DNA from: Platanthera guangdongensis
Taxonomy: Eukaryota; Streptophyta; Magnoliopsida; Asparagales; Orchidaceae
NCBI GenBank assembly: GCA_039583875.1
Contig: CM077151.1
Coordinates: forward strand, 27,147,940 to 27,211,939
Direction: 5' to 3'
Length of the DNA stretch: 64,000 nucleotides
Shown here: positions 60,001 through 64,000 of the stretch, piece by piece
Layout of the letters: every line of letters starts with the position of its first letter
How positions within the stretch are numbered: position 1 is the stretch's first letter
The notes under the pieces: model-generated
What the model was told of the DNA's origin: nothing
Database searches by the model: none
What the model saw: the letters and a program-made list of their open reading frames with translations, nothing else
Position numbers and translations under genes: made by a program

Positions 60001-63000
60001 AACAACAATCGGCGGAAGAAAATAGAGTATGGAAAGAGTTGCAGTTTGAATCAATTCTTCCTACCTCTCGTCATGTTGAACTCGGATTGAATAAATCCTC
60101 TCAATCCTCCAATGACGTCGGACCCTTCTTTTCTTGAGGCCCTTGCATGGCTTAAACGCTACGACACGACTCAATATAACACGATTCGATACAACACGAT
60201 TCAACATATAAATAATAATAATGCAAGATAGCTGATGGCGGATCCAATGCAAGATAACTGATGGCGGATTCGTAACACTTCATCCGTCCTTCAAAACGAG
60301 CTTGCCCTTAAGCTTGTGTACCAAGCGGGTGGCCGGATCATCTGGTACCTTGACCTCCTGCCAGAACAAGGCCCGGGTGCTCGTAGCAGCGACGACAGTG
60401 TTGGCGAGTAGCAGCGGCGCCGTCAGAAAGACGGGCGACAGAAGCAATGACTTCCGCAAGGTCGGTGGAGCGATGGTGAGTAGCAGCCACAAGGATTGCG
60501 GAGACGCGATGACCGACAACAGGAACGGGTCCGCGTCAGCGGAACACGGGGCAGCAGAAAGGGCGGCGATGCGGTCCGTGGAAGCGGCAAGGCAGGGGCT
60601 GTCAAAGCAAGAGCTGAGAGAGGAGGCGGTGAGATGGCCGGAGAGGGCGACACGACCGGGGCCGACGGAGTAAGAGCCGGTAAAGGCGGCGACGAGTTTA
60701 CCGAAGTCGACAGAGCGGGTGACCGGAGAGGTTGCGGAAGCCGTGGAGGGATGACACCGCGGAGAGAGGTGGTACATCAGCGACCAGTGCACTTTTGCCG
60801 AGAGGATCGACTGTGGGGCGGAGGGGCAGGTTGGTGTCGTAGCGGATTTTTGGGGGAGGCATGGCTGGATAACTCTCGCATGGTGCAGGAGGCAGCCGTT
60901 GAGGAGGCGACCTTGGGCAGGGTGCCGCGTGGGAGGTTGCAATGGCCCGTCCGTCTTGAGCGAGAAGACGATCGACTTTGGCGCGGAGAGATGCGCATGT
61001 GGCCCAGATTTGTGCAGCGAGGGCAGAAAATTCCAGCCGATGGCTGGTGTCCAGCGGCGGCAAGAACAACGGCCCAGGAGCGGCCGATTGGGCGGCGACC
61101 ATGATGCCAAGGATGTAGACTGGAGATGATGCCGACCGATTGATGTGTAGAAAGGGCATATATGGCGGGAAGCGGCCGGTAGGGGGGCTGATTTGATGAA
61201 GACGGCGGCGGAACCCAAGCTTCTGCGTCCGATTGGTGTGCAGAAAGGCGGAGTGCAAGTCGGCGGAGGCGAGCGTTGGAACGAATCAGACACTTGCGTC
61301 GGATGCTAGGGTTGCACGGATCTGGAATGGAGGAGATGGCGGATCAGAGACTGGGATGTGACTGGACTAGCGGATCCGGGTCGGAACTTGGCGAGGCCAC
61401 AGATCTGGACAGGGAACCAGCGAAACAACCACCCAGGTTGTCTTTCAACAGATCGGGGCTCAAAACAGGGAAGACGGCGTTCGACGATGGCTGACAGCGA
61501 GGACGCAGGTGGCGGGGTAGTCGTTTGACGTCGGCGAGCGGCTGGAAGGGAGGATCTGGTGGGAGATCGGCGGGATAGGGGCTCTGGTGTCCAACCGGGC
61601 TGGAGAATAGCAGTTCGGGGAAGGCAAAGGCGTCGCGGCGTGAAGTTCCCGCGCGGGATTGGCGGAACTCGCGCCGCGCACAAGTCGGAACAGGCGGAGG
61701 GCTTGCATGAAATGATGGATCGGGCGTAGCGTGGCAGCGAAGGCGCGGGAGAGGTGTATAACAACGACCGACCCTGTAGCCTCGCGGAAATAGGAGAGGC
61801 ACGAAATCGGCCCCGTATGGACGATCCGGCACTGTAGCCTCCCCTATGGAATTGGCTGAATCGGAAATCGCATAAATCGTACAGACGATTCCAGCACCGA
61901 CGACAAGATGGCAGACGATGAGGCGGGTCAGAGCACTTGTTAAGATCACAGATAAATTTCTGGAGGAAGCCGGCAAGGGGAAAGGCCGGCGGAGGTGAGG
62001 GAGAGACGAAATCCTAGAAGAGAGGAAGGAAGAAGGAAAAAACTAGAGATAGAGAGGGGAAGTTAGAGAGAGATAGAAAACTTCACTAATATTTATTGCA
62101 TAAGAATTACAAGACCCATCGACCCTATATATAGGCGCCGATGACATAATTGTAAATAACACAAACATACAACAAATATTAAAAACACTTAAATACTATA
62201 ACACGAATTGATACGACACGACTCGATACAACACGACTTAATGGCGGATCCAATGCAAAATATTTGCTGGCGGATCCGTAACATGGTCCCATGTGGGATG
62301 AGCTATATGAGCGGATCAACGATTTCTAAACTAGAAAAAAATGATTAAGATCATACTTTTATCTTGTCATGCGGCTAGAATCTGATCTAAGCACTAAGAT
62401 CAAATCTAATGGTTAGATTTGATCCCAAGGGCTCAGATCAAATTCAGAAACCAATTACACTATAAAACAAAACACGTAATATAAGGATATACGAAAGCAG
62501 TAAACACTATGTACTAAATTGTTTTCGAGCAAAGTTTTATATTTGAACCCTGAACTACTCCTCATCTTGATTCTTCTTCGGTTCACTCATCAAAGAATTT
62601 GCGTGGTGGGAGAGTGAGGACGGTTGTGAACACAGTGGACAATACAGGTTGCCTTTGGATAGGTGAGGTTATAAATGCTATTTTCCTAAATTTTCATAAT
62701 TATATTGTTTACCTTGTGGGAGCCTTATGCCTATAAAGTCCTGATCTATATTGCTCTTATTGACTCTAAACGAGTCCTTTTTTTCACAGGAATCCAGTCA
62801 GTTTATTGGTGGGAAGGCAAGGTATGGGACCTTGAAAGTTCAACTGTGTTACTGACCATAGTAGGACTTAATTGCGAGCAGCTCATATAGCACTTTTGAG
62901 GACTAAATCACACCTTTTACCTCCTCTGTGCAGGTTCAGTCTGATTCCGAAGAGCTGCTCATCATCAAGACCAGAGAGTCTCTTCTGAATCCTTTGACAG

Positions 63001-63607
63001 AGCATGTCAAAGCCAATCATGAATACGAGTAAGCTCCTATAGATTTGATTTTTCGCTACTCCAAATGTAGTAACCATTAGGCTCTGTTGGGTACCGTTCG
63101 GGCTTTGTTGCGGCGCTCCTCATTTGAAATGACTTCACCCAAATAAGAAGTCGATCTCTGGTGGCATTCCGCCTCTGGTGGGAAGAGAGAAAACTCCGCT
63201 TCCGCTCACTTTTGCATCAAACAGAGTCTCAAAGCCTCCCAACTAAAACCAATTGGTCATACATACGCATACGATCTAAATATTAAATCCACAAGGCCAA
63301 GTACATGAGGTTTCTTCTATGGGGACTATTTCCTCGTATGCCCCCTCGCTTGTTGGGCTTTTGATCTCTAACATTATTTAAAACTGGGTGGCGTAGGCTG
63401 TGTCCACCCTAAAATCAACTAGTCATAGGAAGAGGGTCCTACAATCTATTTTAAGGGCACGTAGCTTTCCGACCCGGGGCTATATTCTCAATTTTTTTTT
63501 CGGCATCATTTTATGTCCACAGCGTCCCTGAGGTGATTGCGTTGCCGATTAATGGCGGAAATGACAAGTACCTGGAATGGATCAAGAACAGCACCAGAGA
63601 TAGCTGA
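17878..63607 (+). CDS. CUTA: CutA1 divalent-cation tolerance protein, six exons across 45.7 kb
   Basis: Joining 17878-18026, 30250-30362, 36324-36386, 62790-62821, 62934-63028 and 63523-63607 gives 537 bp, 178 residues plus stop. All introns are GT-AG and every phase fits. Residues 1-28 are Ser/Arg-rich without acids, as in a plastid transit peptide. A hydrophobic stretch follows (about 31-47, [12 protein letters not shown]). Residues 75-178 form a complete CutA1 domain: [29 protein letters not shown] with Cys103, [16 protein letters not shown], and [13 protein letters not shown] with His148. Plant CutA is a plastid copper-binding homotrimer implicated in metal homeostasis. The domain has no stop or frameshift, so the gene looks intact despite introns of 12.2, 6.0 and 26.4 kb filled with transposons. 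Transcription through them is inferred, not shown. Confidence 0.92.
18242..18670. other. intron 1 sequence, no element identified
   Basis: Mixed composition with an AGAG-rich end. No gene or repeat is recognised. Confidence 0.3.
18671..18911 (+). repeat. 5' LTR of the 18671-21638 element
   Basis: 241 bp, from tgtaacaactg to accgttaca, with the TATA box ctataaatag at 18733-18742. No clear tRNA-Met primer-binding site follows it. Confidence 0.78.
20220..20560. repeat. degenerate minisatellite, about 30 bp, with ggcgccaccgtcgct core
   Basis: Repeated blocks of the form tcatatggcgccaccgtcgc, then tccaagt, appear about ten times with variation. They open Pro/Leu/Met-rich frames on + and Arg/Trp-rich frames on -. 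It lies inside the non-coding LTR element. Confidence 0.65.
21411..21638 (+). repeat. 3' LTR of the 18671-21638 element
   Basis: 228 bp, tgtaacgactg to accgttgta. It differs from the 5' LTR by substitutions and a short deletion in the caaaccccgacgatcga region. Confidence 0.78.
21639..22050. other. unassigned intron 1 sequence
   Basis: AT- and CT-rich DNA with no gene seen. Confidence 0.3.
22051..22131 (-). mobile_element. 5'-truncated tRNA-type SINE
   Basis: The - strand reads cacctttgtggtgggacc ... gggatgctttgtgcaccggg and ends in poly-T, matching the 3' half of the SINEs at 37652 and 39889. A 12-bp duplication gttgtgaa(c/t)aac flanks it (22039-22050, 22132-22143). It is truncated at its 5' end, as is common in retroposition. 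Confidence 0.85.
22144..23042. other. unassigned intron 1 sequence
   Basis: Small ORFs on both strands at 22333-22640 and a cag|gtaagtag donor-like site near 22964-22974 after an unassigned open stretch. No recognised gene. Confidence 0.3.
23048..24362 (+). repeat. 5' LTR of the gag-only gypsy element
   Basis: 1315 bp from tgatggagatcg to ctgtgtca. It carries the short ORFs at 23237-24014, which are not genes. The primer-binding site tggtatcaaagc follows directly. Confidence 0.88.
24429..25160 (+). pseudogene. gypsy gag, broken
   Basis: A first frame (24429-24755, Tyr/Asp-rich [16 protein letters not shown] start) is followed by the Retrotrans_gag domain at 24800-25160. Its family pattern is visible: [63 protein letters not shown], then after a stop LRSEMRTEL. 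There are stops between the frames and at 25142. The hAT-type MITE inserted 20 bp further on. Gag makes the virus-like particle; this copy could not make a full one. Confidence 0.82.
25181..25768. mobile_element. hAT-type MITE with internal 31-bp repeats, 588 bp
   Basis: The ends are inverted repeats catagttgtcaaggcgc and the complement of ctaagttatcaaaggcgc. Identical 8-bp repeats cctatcac flank it (25173-25180, 25769-25776), the TSD size of hAT elements. Subterminal parts are dense in aggcgc/gcgcct. The middle (25440-25660) has about six 31-bp units, gcgaattgggcgcccaat followed by (c/t)cgctcaatttca, each with the palindrome attgggcgcccaat. Confidence 0.88.
25777..27335 (+). other. non-coding interior of the gag-only gypsy element
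   Basis: A 151-codon frame (26342-26797) and shorter ones have no recognisable pol motif. No YxDD, DSG or H2C2 signature was found on either strand, so pol is absent rather than merely frameshifted. Confidence 0.6.
27336..28721 (+). repeat. 3' LTR of the gag-only gypsy element, with a 64-bp internal duplication
   Basis: 1386 bp from tgatggagattg to caatatca. A tandem duplication of 64 bp (27355-27418 and 27419-27482, ctcttgtggaaaatattgag...) explains most of the length difference from the 5' LTR. Confidence 0.88.
28803..30095 (+). mobile_element. small LTR element (TRIM-like)
   Basis: Direct repeats at about 28803-29110 and 29819-30095 share gcacaa(t/c)g followed by ccaaccttgttt, a gatgtattttccctc block, tctttctggagag / ctctttggagag, ccaagtgattg and gtgtatctctaattt. 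The left copy has the TATA-like cttatataag. The roughly 700-bp interior has no pol domain. The start border and TSD are not resolved. The left copy also has a 21-bp tandem repeat (ggaattacccccaagtgata) at 28994-29035. The element ends 154 bp before CutA exon 2. Confidence 0.65.
30250..30362 (+). CDS. CUTA: CutA exon 2
   Basis: Acceptor tgtgcag|a and donor gcag|gtttga. It encodes [20 protein letters not shown] and then [17 protein letters not shown], the first strand of the CutA1 domain, ending in phase 1 in a Gly codon. Confidence 0.93.
30602..31262 (-). pseudogene. copia RNase H
   Basis: Motifs on the - strand in order: [33 protein letters not shown] with the conserved SSxEAEY pattern, [14 protein letters not shown], and [17 protein letters not shown]. 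The domain is split over three frames (31032-31262, 30702-30992, 30602-30790), so it is frameshifted. Confidence 0.85.
31415..31960 (-). pseudogene. copia reverse transcriptase
   Basis: Shows [31 protein letters not shown], then in another frame [17 protein letters not shown] with the catalytic YVDD, and [12 protein letters not shown]. Frameshifts near 31640 and upstream stops inactivate it. Confidence 0.87.
32486..33490 (-). pseudogene. copia integrase
   Basis: The core is seen at 32668-33162: [20 protein letters not shown], then [12 protein letters not shown]. The C-terminal module is at 32486-32749: [20 protein letters not shown] and MFCTMDVTF. The N-terminal zinc-binding part is not clear. 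Several frameshifts separate the pieces. Confidence 0.82.
33545..33961 (-). pseudogene. copia protease
   Basis: Contains [13 protein letters not shown], the active-site DSGA of copia aspartic proteases, near residues 60-72 of a 138-codon frame. The frame then drifts out of the normal protein. Confidence 0.85.
34051..34330 (-). mobile_element. RTE-clade LINE 3' end, 5'-truncated
   Basis: On the - strand one frame (about 34325 down to the stop at 34076-34078) reads [34 protein letters not shown] and [14 protein letters not shown], the conserved C-terminus of plant RTE reverse-transcriptase proteins. One TGA sits near the 5' edge. It ends with a gttgttgtattt tail, like the (TTG)n tails of RTE elements. 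It is inserted in the gag region of the copia element in the same orientation. Confidence 0.85.
34340..35665. other. gag-side region of the copia element, unassigned
   Basis: No gag motif could be read. On the - strand a promoter-like gttataaatagg (near 35375-35386) is followed by a leader and Pro/Ser-rich frames (34496-35143), which could be a captured gene 5' end or another LTR. Confidence 0.3.
35808..36323. other. intron 2 sequence before exon 3
   Basis: AT-rich intron sequence with no element recognised. It ends in the acceptor ttgatttacag. Confidence 0.5.
36324..36386 (+). CDS. CUTA: CutA exon 3
   Basis: Acceptor ttacag|g and donor ccag|gtatac. It encodes [20 protein letters not shown] with the conserved Cys. 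Phase 1 on both sides. Confidence 0.95.
36533..37312. mobile_element. PIF/Harbinger-type element with an internal ORF, 780 bp
   Basis: Ends are gggcccgttcgtttg and the complement of ggccccgttcgtttg, with TTA duplicated outside (36530-36532, 37313-37315). Subterminal aaaacgaaaac / gaaaactgaaaacg motifs recur. The middle (36656-37230) is GC-richer and open on both strands: 146 codons + ([16 protein letters not shown]) and 127 codons - (Ser-rich). I do not recognise either, so a captured host-gene fragment is possible. It starts 147 bp after CutA exon 3. Confidence 0.8.
37316..37641. other. intron 3 sequence
   Basis: Contains several ggaattggaattg words but no resolved element. Confidence 0.3.
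37652..37810 (+). mobile_element. tRNA-type SINE, copy 1
   Basis: B-box-like ggttctagtcc, then cctcttgcaaaaatgcaggg, ttggtggaacccttcccc and gctttgtgcaccgg, ending in cctttttag. Near-identical 10-bp flanks tatata(c/a)ata at 37642-37651 and 37811-37820. It belongs to the widespread plant tRNA-derived, Au-like SINE group (family name is my inference). Same orientation as CutA. Confidence 0.85.
37821..39870. other. intron 3 sequence, no element resolved
   Basis: AT-rich with a G tract at 38350-38361. Short ORFs have no domain. Confidence 0.35.
39889..40052 (+). mobile_element. tRNA-type SINE, copy 2
   Basis: B box ggttcgagtcc at 39927-39937, body cctcttgcaaaaatgcaggg, tgtggtgggatccttccccg, tctttgtgcactgggc. 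Flanked by an 18-bp TSD ttttgaagaga(gc/at)aaata (39871-39888, 40053-40070), with two mismatches. Confidence 0.9.
40071..40550. other. intron 3 sequence, left flank of the chromovirus insertion
   Basis: Contains three near-copies of tgtttattgtgtaatttata (40195-40290). The segment from about 40365 (tgtaaaatgtccc) is C-rich and appears continuous with 43590 onward across the chromovirus insertion. It may be an older gypsy LTR. Confidence 0.35.
40556..43160 (-). repeat. chromovirus 3' LTR, 2.6 kb
   Basis: Bounded by tgtcacgaccc and gttgttaca, i.e. TGTAACAAC...GGGTCGTGACA on the - strand. It includes three gctcatgatc repeats near 42000 and a G homopolymer at about 43075-43094. Confidence 0.78.
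40556..43584 (-). mobile_element. internally deleted chromovirus with one full LTR and one LTR stub
   Basis: The 5-bp TSD cttct flanks it (40551-40555, 43585-43589). A full 3' LTR spans 40556-43160. A 5' LTR stub of about 255 bp (43330-43584) matches 42895-43160: ggagctgacccctggagcag, gtcggccagagcgagaggag, gggttaaatgagagttagg. Between them remain 170 bp including the conserved tttcgggacgaaact stretch and the purine tract before TGTAACAACTCG. All of gag-pol is lost. The deletion probably arose by illegitimate recombination. Confidence 0.8.
43590..45000. other. C-rich, gypsy LTR-like DNA with a long C tract
   Basis: This continues the sequence interrupted at 40555. It holds a C homopolymer of about 30 at 44130-44162. 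Pro/Ser-rich frames have no domain. cccgtcatgtaggaccgtcc near 44920 recalls gypsy LTR ends. No pair of LTRs was resolved. Confidence 0.35.
44946..45260. repeat. diverged direct repeat of about 90 bp
   Basis: ggtatgacacatggt, then ggttctaa, gatttctaaatgcgc / tatttctaaatgcgc and caactaacttgcaat occur at 44946-45036 and again at about 45172-45260. Confidence 0.6.
45261..46180. other. unassigned intron 3 sequence
   Basis: The G-rich part (45480-45890) read on the - strand is C-rich and LTR-like. The frames (45609-45922) have no domain. Confidence 0.3.
46802..47900 (+). pseudogene. copia gag with a 241-bp tandem duplication
   Basis: Gag starts [19 protein letters not shown] later frame has [21 protein letters not shown], the usual copia gag pattern. 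Units 47328-47568 and 47569-47809 are nearly identical. Since 241 is not divisible by 3, the duplication shifts frame. The Gly/Arg-rich [16 protein letters not shown] part thus occurs twice. A CCHC knuckle ([16 protein letters not shown]) follows near 47820-47870. Confidence 0.85.
47900..48250 (+). pseudogene. copia protease
   Basis: The frame 48024-48221 contains [15 protein letters not shown], the DSGA active site, then YSITVADG. A stop follows at about 48220. Confidence 0.85.
48296..49370 (+). pseudogene. copia integrase
   Basis: GAG-pre-integrase region at 48296-48600 ([23 protein letters not shown]), then [12 protein letters not shown] and [18 protein letters not shown] of the core, NNGREYLSQ, and (frameshifted) [17 protein letters not shown]-terminal module at 49176-49370 with [17 protein letters not shown]. 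Stops at about 48633 and 48855, plus frameshifts. Confidence 0.87.
49660..50510 (+). pseudogene. copia reverse transcriptase
   Basis: Frames give [57 protein letters not shown], then [16 protein letters not shown] with YVDD at about 50238-50249, and FRYFIGIEV. Stops at 49961 and frameshifts near 50200. Confidence 0.88.
50640..51170 (+). pseudogene. copia RNase H
   Basis: [39 protein letters not shown] and EYREMSH are the standard copia RNase H motifs. The rest to the purine tract is frameshifted. Confidence 0.85.
51334..52175. other. unassigned intron 3 sequence
   Basis: AT-rich, then a GC-richer part (51780-52130) open in two + frames without known domain. Confidence 0.3.
52176..52409 (-). 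repeat. 3' LTR of a truncated copia element
   Basis: On the - strand it begins tgttgaagaatg after the purine tract gcgggagag, contains the TATA-like ctatatatatag, and ends cttcttaca. About 234 bp; the far border is my best estimate. Confidence 0.65.
52430..53069 (-). pseudogene. copia RNase H, 3' remnant
   Basis: Across frames: [55 protein letters not shown] and VYCHFV, then the 3' LTR. The rest of pol is missing. The Tat-like element inserted at 53069/53070, inside or at the edge of this remnant. Confidence 0.85.
53070..54579 (-). repeat. 3' LTR of the Tat-like element
   Basis: 1510 bp. TATA box ctataaatag on the - strand at 53373-53382. Its U3 holds the GC-rich array 53500-54420. On the - strand a 352-codon frame (53367-54425) is open because of the array, not because of a gene. 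Confidence 0.9.
53500..54420. repeat. GC-rich tandem array in the LTR U3 (copy 1)
   Basis: Mixed units: 17-18 bp gcggcctgcgagctggg(g) and 30 bp acaaggcgagctgcggcctg plus acgagctggg, with occasional ttggcgagacggggc spacers. The far end degrades to cggctcgcggcctgg units. Open frames exist on both strands. Confidence 0.9.
54762..55930 (+). repeat. 78-bp tandem array, 15 copies, opening a 404-codon frame antisense to the element
   Basis: Units are almost identical: agatcaacctacccagccag, ctagtgggagcctggcggcg, gaatcatcatcggagctaag, gacttgggctaccacgag. Since 78 is divisible by 3, the + strand frame 54757-55971 repeats 26 residues ([20 protein letters not shown] + RTWATT) fourteen times and part of a fifteenth. 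The - strand, which is sense for gag and protease, is closed by stops. The array fills the space between protease and 3' LTR where pol would be. Whether the antisense frame is translated is unknown. Confidence 0.92.
56064..56950 (-). CDS. Tat-like zinc knuckle and aspartic protease
   Basis: The frame begins within the knuckle: upstream sequence gives [14 protein letters not shown] near 56940-56890. After a Pro/Gly-rich linker comes the retropepsin domain: [20 protein letters not shown], then NGSSVNVIF with the active-site D-N-G (D-S/T-G in most families), and [12 protein letters not shown] near the end. About 284 residues with no internal stop, ending at 56064. No RT sequence follows. Protease would cut the gag precursor. 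The frame is not fused cleanly to gag: breaks lie near 56940 and 57064. Confidence 0.82.
57064..58115 (-). pseudogene. Tat-like gag, frameshifted
   Basis: Two overlapping frames, 58115-57675 (146 codons) and 57678-57064 (204 codons), belong to one gag. The first has a disordered Pro/Gly-rich N-part and ends near PDMAYYSG. The second shows [50 protein letters not shown] and [10 protein letters not shown] of the Retrotrans_gag family. [19 protein letters not shown] is read only if one frame change is allowed near 57740, so a single-base indel separates them. It ends in a Gln/Gly/Arg-rich tail and a stop at 57064. Confidence 0.83.
58248..59805 (-). repeat. 5' LTR of the Tat-like element
   Basis: 1558 bp, 48 bp longer than the other LTR because of the array. 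TATA ctataaatag (- strand) at 58543-58552. Downstream on the - strand the internal region begins ttttggggcggtgagcg, the primer-site position; the tRNA is not identified. Confidence 0.9.
58680..59640. repeat. GC-rich tandem array in the LTR U3 (copy 2)
   Basis: Same units as 53500-54420 with a different number and order of copies. It again opens a 352-codon - strand frame (58593-59651) whose unit order differs from the first, which shows the frame is not conserved as a protein. Confidence 0.9.
59811..60277 (-). repeat. partial LTR of the LARD-like element
   Basis: On the - strand it begins tgttacgaatccgccatc and shares its first 130 bp with the LTR at 61938-62283 (ttgcattggatccgcca, cgtgttgtatcga, gtgttata). 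Beyond that the two differ, so this end is rearranged or recombinant. The remainder is GA-rich. Confidence 0.55.
60278..61937 (-). mobile_element. LARD-like interior with long open frames
   Basis: A 337-codon - strand frame (60280-61293) ends [20 protein letters not shown], reminiscent of the tail of gypsy pol, then directly reaches the purine tract aaggacggatgaag and the LTR. The rest is Pro/Ser/Arg-rich with no domain. Another frame (61344-61976) is similar. GC-rich composition favours long chance frames, so I do not call a gene. Confidence 0.5.
61938..62283 (-). repeat. 5' LTR of the LARD-like element
   Basis: 346 bp, bounded on + by tgttaagatcac and ggatccgtaaca. It contains the TATA-like cctatatatagg near 62132-62143, and on the - strand is followed by agtgctctgacccg, the primer-site position. 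Confidence 0.65.
62284..62789. other. end of CutA intron 3
   Basis: AT-rich intron sequence with no element recognised. It ends in the strong acceptor ctttttttcacag. Confidence 0.5.
62790..62821 (+). CDS. CUTA: CutA exon 4 (32 bp micro-exon)
   Basis: Acceptor ttcacag|g and donor gcaag|gtatgg. It encodes [10 protein letters not shown], with the conserved Tyr/Trp-Glu-Gly-Lys of the CutA1 fold. Enters in phase 1, leaves in phase 0. Confidence 0.95.
62934..63028 (+). CDS. CUTA: CutA exon 5
   Basis: Acceptor tgtgcag|g and donor tacga|gtaagc. It encodes [18 protein letters not shown] and [13 protein letters not shown] with the conserved His. Ends in phase 2 inside an Asp codon. Confidence 0.95.
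63080..63228. mobile_element. small PIF/Harbinger-like MITE in CutA intron 5
   Basis: ggctctgttgggtac and the complement of gactctgtttgatgc form imperfect inverted ends. The flanks are tta and tca, an imperfect 3-bp TSD. The tips resemble those of the 510-bp MITE at 13861. Confidence 0.55.
63523..63607 (+). CDS. CUTA: CutA exon 6, with stop
   Basis: Acceptor gtccacag|c. It encodes [12 protein letters not shown] and [15 protein letters not shown], then TGA at 63605-63607, the usual C-terminus length of the family. Confidence 0.95.
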
Positions 63608-64000
63608 ATGCTAGGTTTGCTTTAATATCCTTCAAGGCTTGGCCATGCAGCTTATGTGGAGTACTGTGACGTCGATATGGAACTGATGTGGTTTACTTTG
63701 GTTTTGTGGAATACTGCAGTAATAAATAAATAAAAATGGCAGTATCGTAAATAAATGTGTTGTATTTATGATAAAAAAATGTGATGTTATATGCAGATCA
63801 TTTTCTGCTATGTGCAGTCCAAGGATAAGTAAAGGTCAAACTAAAAAATCATAAAAAGCTGTGAACTCATGTAGTTTTTGACCTGCACATAAAAGCCGAT
63901 GTCGGCCTGCATGCATATAGTTATTACCCAAAAAATGATTGTACAGATAGCATGGTGTGTGGACCCAATAATTTCTCTAATTTTTGTCAATTTTTTGAAG
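63608..64000 (+). terminator. CutA 3' UTR and flank
   Basis: Overlapping aataaa signals (aataaataaataaaaa) at 63721-63735, 115 bp after the stop, are the likely polyadenylation region. A further aaataaatg follows near 63750. No other gene to the window end. Confidence 0.55.

Noticed and set aside
60280..61293. 337-codon - strand frame as a gene
   Set aside because: GC-rich interior of an LTR element, overlapped by several other long frames. Only the last 30 codons resemble anything (gypsy pol tail).

Overview
This window is plant nuclear DNA, almost certainly from a flowering plant with large introns. It holds Ty1-copia, Ty3-gypsy (chromovirus and Tat-like), CACTA, Mutator, PIF/Harbinger, hAT, RTE-LINE and tRNA-type SINE sequences, and one host gene with plant GT-AG introns. 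The species cannot be told from the sequence. There are no bacterial operons or CRISPR arrays.

The host gene is CutA (CUTA, plastid copper-binding CutA1 protein), read on the + strand in six exons from 17878 to 63607. The exons together encode only about 178 residues, yet the gene spans about 45.7 kb. The reason is three introns packed with transposons: intron 1 (12.2 kb), intron 2 (6.0 kb) and intron 3 (26.4 kb). All splice phases fit and the CutA1 domain is complete, so the gene looks functional in sequence.

Layout. 1-17.4 kb, upstream of the gene: the end of a Mutator transposase fused to an OTU protease (stop-interrupted), a Mutator-type MITE, chromovirus LTRs and broken pol on the - strand, a 5S-rRNA-derived fragment, a pair of old diverged LTRs around a 27-bp minisatellite, a 510-bp Tourist-like MITE, a 24-bp minisatellite, and a 1.4-kb CACTA element with a 407-bp fold-back Mutator MITE nested in it. 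The CACTA element ends about 0.5 kb before the CutA start codon. 17.9-30.2 kb: exon 1, then intron 1 with a coding-poor LTR element (18671-21638), a truncated SINE, a gag-only gypsy element (23048-28721, TSD tctta) carrying a hAT-type MITE, and a small LTR pair. 30.2-36.4 kb: exon 2, intron 2 filled by a copia element on the - strand (30450-35807) that carries an RTE LINE tail, then exon 3. 36.4-62.8 kb, intron 3: a Harbinger-type element with an ORF, two SINEs, a deleted chromovirus (40556-43584, TSD cttct), a copia element (46186-51328, TSD ataat), a copia 3' end, a young Tat-like gag-protease element with GC-rich repeat-laden LTRs and a 78-bp repeat array (53070-59805, TSD actcc), and a LARD-like element ending at 62283. 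62.8-64 kb: exons 4-6 and the 3' flank.

No coding element appears autonomous: each is stop- or frameshift-interrupted, or lacks reverse transcriptase and integrase. The strongest results are the reconstruction of the CutA gene across its transposon-filled introns, and several non-autonomous LTR elements whose target-site duplications (TSDs) fix their borders exactly.
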